NCBI RefSeq assembly: GCF_016785185.1
Contig: NZ_JAEKDY010000105.1
Direction: 5' to 3' (one strand)
DNA length: 12,114 nucleotides
Origin: Heyndrickxia sporothermodurans
GTDB lineage: Bacteria > Bacillota > Bacilli > Bacillales > Bacillaceae_C
How positions within the stretch are numbered: position 1 is the first letter of the stretch; each line of letters starts with the position of its first letter. The notes under the pieces are model-generated. The model searched no databases and had not been told where the DNA came from. It saw nothing but the letters and a program-made list of their open reading frames with translations. Below are positions 1-5,219 of this stretch, piece by piece. The position numbers were made by a program, and so were the translations under genes.

Positions 1-162
1 ACAGCAAAGGAAAATGGCCTAAACCCATATTATTACCTTCGCTATTTATTTGAGAAGTTACCTAACATTGATCTGACAGATAAAAATGCCCTGGATAAAG
101 TACTGCCTTGGTCAACAACACTTCCAATCGTTTGCATAGATTTTAAAAACTTACCTAAATAA
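1..162 (+). CDS. IS66-family transposase (TnpC), C-terminal fragment
   Basis: An open frame from base 1 to the TAA at 160-162 gives the last 53 residues of a protein cut by the window edge. It contains the segments NGLNPYYYLRYLFEKLP and LPWSTTLP. These match the conserved tail of IS66 transposases, which reads roughly 'NGL-P--YL-YLFE-LPN' and then 'LPWS--LP' near the stop. The catalytic DDE core would lie upstream and is not visible, so activity cannot be judged. The stop is followed by a hairpin and the IS right end, as expected for the last gene of such an element. The family call is fairly secure; the subgroup is not. Confidence 0.82.
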   Translation, partial: TAKENGLNPYYYLRYLFEKLPNIDLTDKNALDKVLPWSTTLPIVCIDFKNLPK

Positions 163-170
163 TAACTCGA

Positions 171-201
171 TCCCCATCTGGTTGACAGGTGGGGATTATT
201 T
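171..201 (+). terminator. Hairpin at the IS66 right end, terminator-like
   Basis: Bases 171-180 and 186-195 form a 10-bp stem (one G-T wobble) around the loop gttga, followed by ttatttt. It sits 8 bases after the transposase stop and just inside the element boundary. It may stop transposase transcription or keep outside transcription from leaving or entering the element. Confidence 0.55.
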
Positions 202-253
202 TACGCTTACGTAGAAACAGCTGGGGAAAATAAATGGAAAGGGGAATTTGTTT

Positions 254-436
254 ATGCTTGAACTCTGTCTTTATTTATTGTTTGGCGTTATCGTTATGCT
301 TCTCGTCTCAAAGAAGAAAGTATGGTTCAGGATTATCCTCATATTAATTTGGCCTTTTTATTTATTATATAAATTTGTTGAGTTTACAGATGGGATTAAG
401 GAAAGAAATCGAAAAGACAAAGAAAAAAGTAGTTAA
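254..436 (+). CDS. Small two-helix membrane protein, unknown function
   Basis: A 60-residue protein starting MLELCLYLLFGVIVML. Two hydrophobic stretches (about residues 2-19 and 26-42, the second rich in Ile, Leu and Trp) suggest a membrane hairpin. Lysines follow helix 1 (SKKKVWF), and a charged tail rich in Lys, Arg and Glu (about residues 46-60) is probably cytoplasmic. I chose ATG 254 over the in-frame TTG 248 because the purine-rich site ggaaagggg (236-244) lies about 9 bases before the ATG but only 3 before the TTG. I do not recognise a family. It lies just beyond the IS66 end, so its original promoter may have been displaced by the insertion. Coding status is supported by the ribosome binding site and the amphipathic layout, not by homology. 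Confidence 0.55.
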   Translation: MLELCLYLLFGVIVMLLVSKKKVWFRIILILIWPFYLLYKFVEFTDGIKERNRKDKEKSS

Positions 437-437
437 A

Positions 438-467
438 TGAATGATGAAAAGGTGAATACACATACTA
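438..467 (+). promoter_or_regulatory. Candidate sigma-G (or sigma-F) promoter
   Basis: TGAATG (438-443), a 17-base spacer, then CATACTA (461-467) fits the forespore consensus, roughly TGAATA-N17/18-CATACTA. Transcription would start near 474, just before the ribosome binding site of the 496-654 gene. No good sigma-A pair is seen here. The promoter is inferred from pattern only. Confidence 0.45.
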
Positions 468-495
468 ACCCTTGTATGTCAGAAAGGGTGATGTC

Positions 496-654
496 ATGGG
501 AAAGTGGAACGAGGAAGCGGCACCAAATAATAATTTACCTCCTATCAAATCATTAAATGACGTCGGGAAACATGAATTTTCCGAGGAACTTTCAGATGGT
601 GGGGAGCGTAATAAGGCCATCGAACAATTACAAAAAGACAAGAAGCTGACATAA
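496..654 (+). CDS. Small hydrophilic protein, possibly forespore-expressed, unknown function
   Basis: A 52-residue protein beginning MGKWNEEAAPNNNLPPIKSL and ending KDKKLT. It has no membrane segment, is highly charged, and has an Asn/Pro-rich N-terminal third followed by a probable helix (about residues 37-52). ATG 496 was preferred to the upstream in-frame ATG 472 because gaaaggg (482-488) is well placed for 496 and the predicted RNA start falls at about 474. Small hydrophilic proteins behind sigma-G promoters are typical of minor spore proteins, but I cannot match it to a named SASP family. The stop codon lies in the loop of the terminator at 641-668, so the transcript would carry this gene alone. 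Function is unknown. Confidence 0.6.
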   Translation: MGKWNEEAAPNNNLPPIKSLNDVGKHEFSEELSDGGERNKAIEQLQKDKKLT

Positions 655-668
655 ATGTCAGCTTCTTT
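641..668 (+). terminator. Intrinsic terminator, probably bidirectional
   Basis: A perfect 11-bp stem (641-651 with 656-666) closes the 4-base loop taaa and is followed by a short T-rich tail. The TAA stop of the 496-654 gene is inside the loop. On the minus strand the same hairpin is followed by tgtctttttg, so it can also end the ykkC-ykkD transcript, whose last stop is about 35 bases away. Confidence 0.75.
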
Positions 669-700
669 CAATAAATCAAGGGAGCTAAAAACAATTAGTT

Positions 701-1015
701 TTAGGAAACTAATTTCAACCCAACTGCAGCACAAACGACTAATGCTATACAGGCAATCCTTTTCCAATCTTTTTGTTCCCCGTAAAAAATCATCCCTAAA
801 ATGGCTCCGCCTGATGCACCAATTCCGGTCCATATTGCATAGGCCGTACCCATTGGTAAAGTTTGCATAGCAAGTGATAAAAAAAGAAAACTTCCTGCGA
901 AACCGATAAAGAGTAAGAAAAAGGAGAATATATTTCGGTCTTTATGCAATTTGTTAATGAACATTACACCGAACATTTCAAAAATACCGGCAAGAACTAA
1001 ATAAATCCACGCCAT
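701..1015 (-). CDS. ykkD: SMR guanidinium exporter subunit, YkkD-like
   Basis: A 104-residue, four-helix small multidrug resistance protein. The membrane-embedded glutamate of the family is in the first helix (LAGIFEMFGV, residue 13). The conserved loop PMGTAYAIWTGIGASGG (about residues 54-70) and the ending AVGLKLVS agree closely with B. subtilis YkkD as I recall it. Paired SMR subunits of this type assemble in opposite membrane orientations. Work on ykkC-riboswitch genes showed that such SMR proteins export guanidinium, and the upstream aptamer supports that substrate here. The ATG overlaps the ykkC stop by one base (TAATG), with a gaaaggggga site before it, implying translational coupling. 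A broader quaternary-cation role is possible but less likely. Confidence 0.9.
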   Translation of the reverse strand: MAWIYLVLAGIFEMFGVMFINKLHKDRNIFSFFLLFIGFAGSFLFLSLAMQTLPMGTAYAIWTGIGASGGAILGMIFYGEQKDWKRIACIALVVCAAVGLKLVS

Positions 1016-1356
1016 TAACTATTCCCCCTTTCATGATTCGTCTCATTAGAAAAGATTTTTAAACCGATTACACCTACAAGTAGAAGAGCAATTAAAAGAA
1101 ACTTTGATAGTTTAAAAGGTTCATGGAAAAAAATAATTTCGGCGATAACGGTTCCGGCTGTTCCGAGTCCAACAAAAACAGCGTAAACAGTACCTACAGG
1201 CAAATGTTTTCCTGCCATAATCATTAAATAAAAACTTAAAATAATAGCAATAACCGTTCCAGACCATGTGAATAAATTATCGGCATGCTTCAGTCCCATA
1301 ACCCAAATTACTTCAAAAATGGCGCCAATTATAACTTTACTCCAATGTACGTTCAT
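1015..1356 (-). CDS. ykkC: SMR guanidinium exporter subunit, YkkC-like
   Basis: A 113-residue SMR protein with four hydrophobic helices. The essential glutamate is in helix 1 (GAIFEVIWVMGLKHAD, residue 13). The signature PVGTVYAVFVGLGTAGTV (about residues 53-70) and GVIGLKIF near the end match the YkkC subfamily. A charged tail (NETNHERGNS) follows the last helix. The in-frame start 36 bases upstream (1392) was rejected: it would lie in the riboswitch terminator's U-tract, whereas AGGAGG at 1369-1364 is 7 bases from the ATG at 1356. It is the first gene of a two-gene operon with ykkD behind a guanidine-I riboswitch, and it probably forms a heterodimer with that partner in the cell membrane. 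Confidence 0.92.
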   Translation of the reverse strand: MNVHWSKVIIGAIFEVIWVMGLKHADNLFTWSGTVIAIILSFYLMIMAGKHLPVGTVYAVFVGLGTAGTVIAEIIFFHEPFKLSKFLLIALLLVGVIGLKIFSNETNHERGNS

Positions 1357-1390
1357 TTGAATTCCTCCTACATAAAAATTGAAAAAAAGC

Positions 1391-1433
1391 AAAATAAAAA
1401 AGCCAAAAGAGATGAGGTTACATCTCCCAGGCT
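1391..1433 (-). terminator. Riboswitch expression-platform terminator
   Basis: On the minus strand, AGCC...GAGATG (1433-1416) can pair with CATCTC...GGCT (1415-1401) and is followed by TTTTTATTTT (1400-1391). Its 5' arm contains the conserved aptamer 3' segment GCCTGGGAGATG. Aptamer folding and termination therefore exclude each other: guanidine binding should hold the aptamer and let transcription reach ykkC, an ON switch. Confidence 0.85.
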
Positions 1434-1522
1434 TTTATCCTTCCGTGACACAGCTAAATAACTGTGGGCTTTCTCTCGGACCAGACCGTCAAAAAATACG
1501 CGGAACCCTAGAAAACCTACTC
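1424..1522 (-). ncRNA. Guanidine-I riboswitch aptamer (ykkC-yxkD leader)
   Basis: Read on the minus strand, the leader contains the hallmark blocks of the ykkC class in order: CTAGGGTTCCG (1511-1501), CTGGTCCGAGAG (1484-1473), a variable hairpin CACAG...CTGTG (about 1466-1449), CACGGA (1447-1442), and AAAGCCTGGGAG (1435-1424). Spacing and order fit subtype 1, which senses free guanidine, and the downstream SMR pair is the classic regulon. The related ppGpp and PRPP subtypes control amino acid and purine genes, so context argues against them. The 5' boundary is approximate. Confidence 0.93.
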
Positions 1523-1536
1523 AATATTTAATAATT

Positions 1537-1564
1537 ATTATACACTATCCTCTTAATCTGGCAA
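1537..1564 (-). promoter_or_regulatory. Sigma-A promoter of the riboswitch-ykkCD operon
   Basis: On the minus strand TTGCCA (1564-1559), 16 bases, then a perfect TATAAT (1542-1537). Transcription would begin near 1530, a few bases before the aptamer, so the whole riboswitch is transcribed. Confidence 0.75.
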
Positions 1565-1604
1565 CATTTTTTTATGCTAATCTTTTTCCTTCAACCAAAT
1601 CTTT

Positions 1605-1613
1605 TGCTATAAT
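1605..1613 (+). promoter_or_regulatory. Extended -10 promoter for the YitT-family gene
   Basis: TGCTATAAT combines a TG extension with a perfect -10. No good -35 is present at the usual distance, as is common for extended -10 promoters. The start would be near 1620, leaving a leader of about 25 bases, too short for a riboswitch. Confidence 0.55.
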
Positions 1614-1643
1614 TTATATATATGATGTAAAGGAGCGAAATGC

Positions 1644-2531
1644 ATGGCATATCAGCAAGTTGAATTAAAACAAGTACATAAACCAATGACTAAACTGAAA
1701 ATTTTCAAAAGAGCAGTTGCTATTTGTATCGGTGCGATATTAATGGCAGTTGGCTTGGAGATCTTTTTAGTTCCGAATAGTGTCATTGATGGTGGTATAA
1801 CCGGTATATCGATTATGCTTTCTCACATAACTACCTTGCCACTTGGGATTTTTATCTTCGCATTAAACCTTCCTTTCTTTTTTATTGGAAAAAAACAAAT
1901 TGGGAAAACTTTTGCGATTTCCACACTCTTCGGGATTATCATCCTATCAATTTTTACAGCGTTATTTCATCCAGTACCGGCTTTTACTGAGAATATATTT
2001 TTAGCTACAATCTTTGGCGGAATTGTCGTAGGTGCAGGAGTAGGAATTGTTATTCGTTATGGTGGAGCTTTAGATGGTACAGAAATACTGGCTATATTAT
2101 TTAATAAGAAATTACCTTTTTCTGTTGGCGAAATTATTATGTTTATTAACGTTTTTATTCTTGGTATAGCGGGATTTGTTTTTTCGTGGGACCGTTCCAT
2201 GTACTCCATAATTGCATACGTCATAGCTACAAAAACAATTGATACGGTAGTCAAAGGGTTTGATGAATCGAAATCTATTTGGATTATTACTGATAAACAT
2301 AAAGAAGTAGGGGAAGCTATACTTGCCCGTCTGGGAAGGGGCGTTACTTATTTAAATGGACAAGGGGCTTATACAGAAGACGAAAAGAAAGTAATTTTTT
2401 GTATTATTAACCGTTTAGAGGAAGCTAAGTTAACTGCTATTTTAGAAGAAATTGATGAACGTGCTTTTCTTGCTGTTGGCGATATTGCCGAAGTTCGTGG
2501 CGGAAATTTCAAGAAAAAAAATATTCATTAA
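1644..2531 (+). CDS. YitT/DUF161 family membrane protein with C-terminal DUF2179 domain
   Basis: A 295-residue protein. After a basic N-terminus come five or six hydrophobic helices (about residues 24-195) with the YitT motifs VPNSVIDGGITGISIM and RYGGALDGTEIL. A soluble DUF2179 domain follows (about residues 200-285; segments SIWIITDKHKEVGEAI, GRGVTYLNGQGAYT, FLAVGDIAEVRGG). The molecular function of YitT proteins is not established; transport or a ligand-sensing membrane role is usually guessed. AAAGGAGCG precedes the ATG. It is divergent from ykkCD. One B. subtilis paralogue, yxkD, gave the ykkC-yxkD leader its name, so proximity to a guanidine operon may be meaningful, but this gene has no aptamer of its own. 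B. subtilis has several paralogues, so I give no symbol. Confidence 0.87.
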   Translation: MAYQQVELKQVHKPMTKLKIFKRAVAICIGAILMAVGLEIFLVPNSVIDGGITGISIMLSHITTLPLGIFIFALNLPFFFIGKKQIGKTFAISTLFGIIILSIFTALFHPVPAFTENIFLATIFGGIVVGAGVGIVIRYGGALDGTEILAILFNKKLPFSVGEIIMFINVFILGIAGFVFSWDRSMYSIIAYVIATKTIDTVVKGFDESKSIWIITDKHKEVGEAILARLGRGVTYLNGQGAYTEDEKKVIFCIINRLEEAKLTAILEEIDERAFLAVGDIAEVRGGNFKKKNIH

Positions 2532-2536
2532 AATTG

Positions 2537-2566
2537 AAAAGACGCACTGAAATGGTGCGTCTTTTT
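2537..2566 (+). terminator. Intrinsic terminator after the YitT-family gene
   Basis: AAAAGACGCAC (2537-2547) pairs with GTGCGTCTTTT (2555-2565) around a 7-base loop, followed by Ts. It starts 6 bases after the stop. The stem is flanked by As on one side and Ts on the other, so it can also stop transcripts coming from the minus-strand YjcZ-like gene. Confidence 0.85.
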
Positions 2567-2674
2567 ACTATAGTGGAAAATGCATTGTCAAGGAAAAGAG
2601 GTAAAGGCTAAACCAAAAGTAATTTGCTACATACAATGGGTAGGTCTCATTCAGCCATTATAAAATGAATAGCA

Positions 2675-2776
2675 TTAGTAAGCTCCACCCATATAGGAAG
2701 CACCTACAATAATTAAAAGAATGAACAAGACTACGATTAATGCAAAGCCCATTCCTCCAGAATATCCACCAGACAT
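2675..2776 (-). CDS. YjcZ-family sporulation microprotein
   Basis: A 33-residue protein, beginning MSGGYSGGMGFALIVVLF and ending ASYMGGAY. A Gly/Ser/Tyr-rich N-terminus leads into one very hydrophobic helix (about residues 11-25) and a short Gly/Tyr tail. This is the layout of the YjcZ family of tiny sporulation proteins in Bacillaceae, whose core is close to 'GFALIVVLFILLIIVGA'. The start has a strong site, ggaggtgat (2790-2782), 5 bases before the ATG. A CATACAAT element on the minus strand (2814-2807) resembles a sigma-E -10 box, but I see no convincing -35. The terminator at 2537-2566 can end its transcript. Members are thought to associate with spore membranes or coats; the exact role is unknown. 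It falls below common gene-length cut-offs. Confidence 0.85.
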   Translation of the reverse strand: MSGGYSGGMGFALIVVLFILLIIVGASYMGGAY

Positions 2777-2851
2777 AATATCACCTCCACGAAAAAAGAT
2801 TAATACATTGTATGGTTAGTAATGAGCTTTTGAATGGACAAATGGTACAGT

Positions 2852-2889
2852 AGAGAAAAAATGATTGAATTGTCATGTCATTTTTCTCT
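2852..2889. repeat. Imperfect inverted repeat upstream of the YjcZ-like gene
   Basis: agagaaaaaatga (2852-2864) is complementary to tcatttttctct (2878-2889) apart from one extra A, with a 13-base spacer. It lies upstream of the YjcZ-like gene on the minus strand. It could be an AT-rich hairpin or an operator; there is no clear U-tract on either side. Confidence 0.35.
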
Positions 2890-2960
2890 TTGGATCATTT
2901 TCTATTTTTTATAACGAAACGTTTGTTTGTATGAAATAAGAACAGATGTTATGGGTAACT

Positions 2961-3000
2961 AGAAAAGAAAGACTGACCACTTGTTTATAAAAGGTCAGCC
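2961..3000 (-). terminator. Terminator of the secreted-protein gene
   Basis: On the minus strand GGCTGACC (3000-2993) pairs with GGTCAGTC (2978-2971; one G-U) over a 14-base loop and is followed by TTTCTTTTCT. It begins 13 bases after the stop of the 3014-3637 gene. Confidence 0.7.
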
Positions 3001-3013
3001 TAAAATAAATGAT

Positions 3014-3637
3014 TTATTTCTTTATTGCACGATAAATACCTTTATGAATATTCTTAGCTTCATTGAATACAGATTTTGGATCTAGTTTCTCTATAGAAAT
3101 GATCTCTTTTAAATGTTTTCCTTCTTTTTTATACTGAATGATTTGATTAAGATCAGTATTACTTTTTTTAGAAATAGCGGCGGCTACAACTAAAAAGTGT
3201 AAATCAACGTCCTTTAAATATGTGTCAAGTTCTTTTGGTGATTTACCAGTATATGTAGCTAAATATTGGATAATTTGTGTTTTATTCTTTTTATAAAACT
3301 GTTTATGTTTTTCGAAATGCTCTTTTTTAATTTTTTCAATATCAACCTTAAAATATTTAGCTGTTTCCTCCCATGATTGCTTCTGTTTATATACCTTTAG
3401 GATAGTTTCAACATCTAACTTTTCTTTTGCGTGTTTAGCAATAAAGTAAGCCTTGAAAATATCTCTTTTTGTATATCCCTTTTTTATTAAATCATTTATT
3501 TCTTGATCACTTATATGTAAGTGTACATGTTTTGCCTCAATCTCTTTATGATCGTGTGCTTTGACAGTTAAAATATTTTGTTGACTGCAAAATAAAAAGA
3601 CACTTAAAAGACTTATAAGCATATAATGTTTCTTCAA
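3014..3637 (-). CDS. Secreted His/Lys-rich protein with duplicated helical motif, unknown function
   Basis: A 207-residue protein with an N-terminal signal peptide: a short KK segment, a hydrophobic core (about residues 6-18), and a likely signal peptidase I site after TVKA (residue 27). The mature start is His-rich (AHDHKEIEAKHVHLH, residues 27-41). Two related units follow, about residues 60-102 and 146-190. Each has a helix with Ala/Ile, then 'D-xx-I-L/I-x-Y/K', then 'K-x-SW/HL-K/E-E', and closes with 'K-V/L-D'. This resembles the short 'EEIL-L+K-G-SW-EIAK-LGVD' repeats found in secreted proteins of Firmicutes. The start is TTG 3637, with ggagg at 3653-3649, 11 bases upstream; no ATG has a better site. 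It follows the nuclease gene on the same strand after 119 bases. The His cluster could bind metal; this is inference. Confidence 0.75.
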   Translation of the reverse strand: MKKHYMLISLLSVFLFCSQQNILTVKAHDHKEIEAKHVHLHISDQEINDLIKKGYTKRDIFKAYFIAKHAKEKLDVETILKVYKQKQSWEETAKYFKVDIEKIKKEHFEKHKQFYKKNKTQIIQYLATYTGKSPKELDTYLKDVDLHFLVVAAAISKKSNTDLNQIIQYKKEGKHLKEIISIEKLDPKSVFNEAKNIHKGIYRAIKK

Positions 3638-3756
3638 TTTTTCAACAACCTCCGATAGTCAAAATGTTTATCGAAAGATAGTATATCCATTTATTGAGAA
3701 AAAATGTGAAACTTAAAAAAGAAAAATTTGTTAAGAGAATTTTCATTTGTCAAAGT

Positions 3757-4518
3757 CTATCTTTGAGATTTACGATAACCGGCCTCTTTAGCTTCTTTTT
3801 CAGAGCAGAACCAAGCTTCAGCTTTTGTTTGTTGATAGTATTGTCCATTTGGCAAATGATAGATTTTTTTCCCTCTAGAATTAATATTCCCTTTAATTTT
3901 ACATCCACTGGAATGTTCTTTTGAAGATCTACTAGAAACTGGTGGTAGACCACTGGAGTTAAATCCTCGATCAGTTGCATAATTTTCAATGCTCCAAATT
4001 CCTATTTCTTTTTGTCGGGCCTTATCTTGAATTCTTTCAAAATCATCAACATATTTTGTGTTCGGAGGGAAAATCGCAACTCTTGCAAGCCCTTTTTCTA
4101 ATAAAATCCGGTTGAACATTTTTCCATCCAACCATATATATGCAAGGAGGCGACCATATTTATCTCGCTCTTGTACATCCATTTCTAATTCAATGCTTTT
4201 ATTCGTCAACATTTTTTTAGTAAAATTCGATGCCTCTGGGCCAAAAGGTTGTACACCAATACGTGGATGCTTCGTTTCGGGCGTATCAATGAGAATCATT
4301 CGAACCGTTTCTTCTTTCCCTTCCAAGATTACCTTCACCGTGTCTCCATCAACAACCCTTTTTACTTTAGCTGAAATTGTATTTTTCGGAATACTTGATG
4401 CTGTAGAAATTCTTTCCTTATTTGCTAGAGCATCGCAACCAACTAGGAAACTACTAATAAGAAACAGACTAACAAAAATTAAAAATAAATAATGTTTGTT
4501 TTTCTTTGTTGAAAGCAT
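3757..4518 (-). CDS. Thermonuclease (SNase) family lipoprotein with C-terminal extension
   Basis: A 253-residue secreted nuclease. The signal peptide ends in a lipobox, SFLVGC (Cys28), so the mature protein should be lipid-anchored outside the membrane. The SNase domain spans about residues 47-177. It carries the staphylococcal nuclease active-site pattern: VVDGDT (55-60), R73, D78 and E81 in RMILIDTPETKHP, and R123 in DKYGRLLAYIW. These correspond to the Ca2+-binding Asp residues and to R35, E43 and R87 of nuclease A, so it should be active. A Ser-rich linker (about 186-205) leads to a C-terminal domain (206-253) with two Cys (C206, C238), IYHLPNGQYYQQTKAEAWF and a charged end; such tails occur on several Bacillus nucleases. 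The start has AGGAGT a few bases upstream. Likely jobs are DNA degradation for nutrients or biofilm control. Confidence 0.9.
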   Translation of the reverse strand: MLSTKKNKHYLFLIFVSLFLISSFLVGCDALANKERISTASSIPKNTISAKVKRVVDGDTVKVILEGKEETVRMILIDTPETKHPRIGVQPFGPEASNFTKKMLTNKSIELEMDVQERDKYGRLLAYIWLDGKMFNRILLEKGLARVAIFPPNTKYVDDFERIQDKARQKEIGIWSIENYATDRGFNSSGLPPVSSRSSKEHSSGCKIKGNINSRGKKIYHLPNGQYYQQTKAEAWFCSEKEAKEAGYRKSQR

Positions 4519-4733
4519 AATGACTCCTATTCATTTTGATTTATTGATGTATAAAATAGTATCATATTTTATAATCAATATGTTGATAAAGGAGTGAAGT
4601 AGGAAAATACAGATAATTATTTACATTATACGGTATGATACGAACTTTTGATTATTGAAATTCTAGGGAGATATGCATCAAACTAGTAAAAAAGAAAAGT
4701 AGAGTTTTATATGTAGTGTATAACAATGAGGTT

Positions 4734-4868
4734 TTATTTCAATTGTAGTTGACGTTTCTCAAGTTCTTCACGGAGCATCTCAATAAATTCTTTCGGCAAT
4801 TTTAACTTTATAGCTTTCTTATAAGTTATTAGTAAAAAATCATTGGATAAAGGTAAATGTCTTTCCAT
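4734..4868 (-). CDS. sda: Sda-like sporulation histidine kinase inhibitor
   Basis: A 44-residue protein beginning MERHLPLSNDFLLITYKKAI. It aligns with B. subtilis Sda along its helical hairpin: 'LSDELLIESYFKA' there, LSNDFLLITYKKA here; 'NLNRDFIELIENEIKRR' there, KLPKEFIEMLREELEKR here (residues 23-39). The Leu and Phe thought to contact the kinase correspond to L24 and F28. Sda binds the dimerisation domain of KinA/KinB and blocks the sporulation phosphorelay when replication is disturbed. Start: AAGGAG lies 11 bases before the ATG, and a sigma-A promoter is at 4982-4954. In B. subtilis, DnaA controls sda through DnaA boxes near its promoter; I see no clear box here, so that control is unproven. 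The C-terminus is shorter than in B. subtilis. Confidence 0.85.
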   Translation of the reverse strand: MERHLPLSNDFLLITYKKAIKLKLPKEFIEMLREELEKRQLQLK

Positions 4869-5219
4869 TTTATATTAAACTCCTTTCGAGCAATTTCTTC
4901 AAAATCCGTTATTTTATTGTTCAAAATCGATAAGTTATCGGACAACAAATAAAATTATAGAAAAATCAGACCTGCAAATCAACACTTTTCTGCAAAAAGT
5001 TCAAAAAAATCCGATATTTCTTTTCGGTAACACGACAAAATGTTTTGAAATTTGCGTGTTAGTGTATAAATACAAATAAATAGGAAACAATTATTAACTG
5101 TGCAATAGTAAAAAAGAGCTGTTACATTGCAACGAAACAGATGTAATATTATTATTTCTTTAAAGTCAATTATCATTAAATATGGTACGATATAGATATT
5201 CTTTACATGTGAAAAGGCT
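4869..5219. other. Intergenic region between sda and miaA (divergent)
   Basis: No gene is supported here. It holds the sda promoter and leader, the palindrome CGATAAGTTATCG (4928-4940) within the sda leader, an inverted repeat TAACACG...CGTGTTA (5028-5034 with 5055-5061), and a possible extended -10 for miaA, TGGTACGAT (5183-5191). The open frames on the minus strand here have no convincing ribosome binding sites. Confidence 0.5.
4954..4982 (-). promoter_or_regulatory. Sigma-A promoter of the sda-like gene
   Basis: On the minus strand TTGATT (4982-4977), 17 bases, then a perfect TATAAT (4959-4954). The start near 4947 gives a leader of about 80 bases that includes the 13-base palindrome at 4928-4940. 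Confidence 0.65.

Larger units (their letters stand above)
1..210 (+). mobile_element. Right end of an IS66-family insertion sequence (partial)
   Basis: The first 210 bases hold the C-terminus of an IS66-type transposase, a hairpin, and a terminal sequence that reads GTAAGCGTAAAATAATCCCC on the minus strand. IS66 elements characteristically begin with GTAAGCG-like terminal inverted repeats, so the element most likely ends at base 210. IS66 members usually make 8-bp target duplications; the 8 bases after the end are gtagaaac. The left end lies outside the window, so neither the duplication nor the completeness of the element can be checked here. Confidence 0.8.

Noticed and set aside
465..833. 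122-residue open frame on the minus strand
   Set aside because: It overlaps the small 496-654 gene, the terminator and the end of ykkD, has no ribosome binding site, and its composition (Cys, Ser, Leu rich) looks like a shadow.
655..870. 71-residue open frame on the plus strand antisense to ykkD
   Set aside because: It begins inside the terminator hairpin, and its sequence is the reverse frame of a recognised SMR gene.
1565..1643. A second guanidine aptamer for the YitT-family gene
   Set aside because: The leader after its promoter is only about 25 bases, and none of the conserved ykkC blocks occur on the plus strand.
2057..2300. Two minus-strand open frames inside the YitT-family gene
   Set aside because: Fully contained in a recognised gene, with no initiation signals.
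4058..4492. 144-residue open frame on the plus strand
   Set aside because: Antisense to the thermonuclease, which has clear catalytic motifs, a lipobox and a ribosome binding site.
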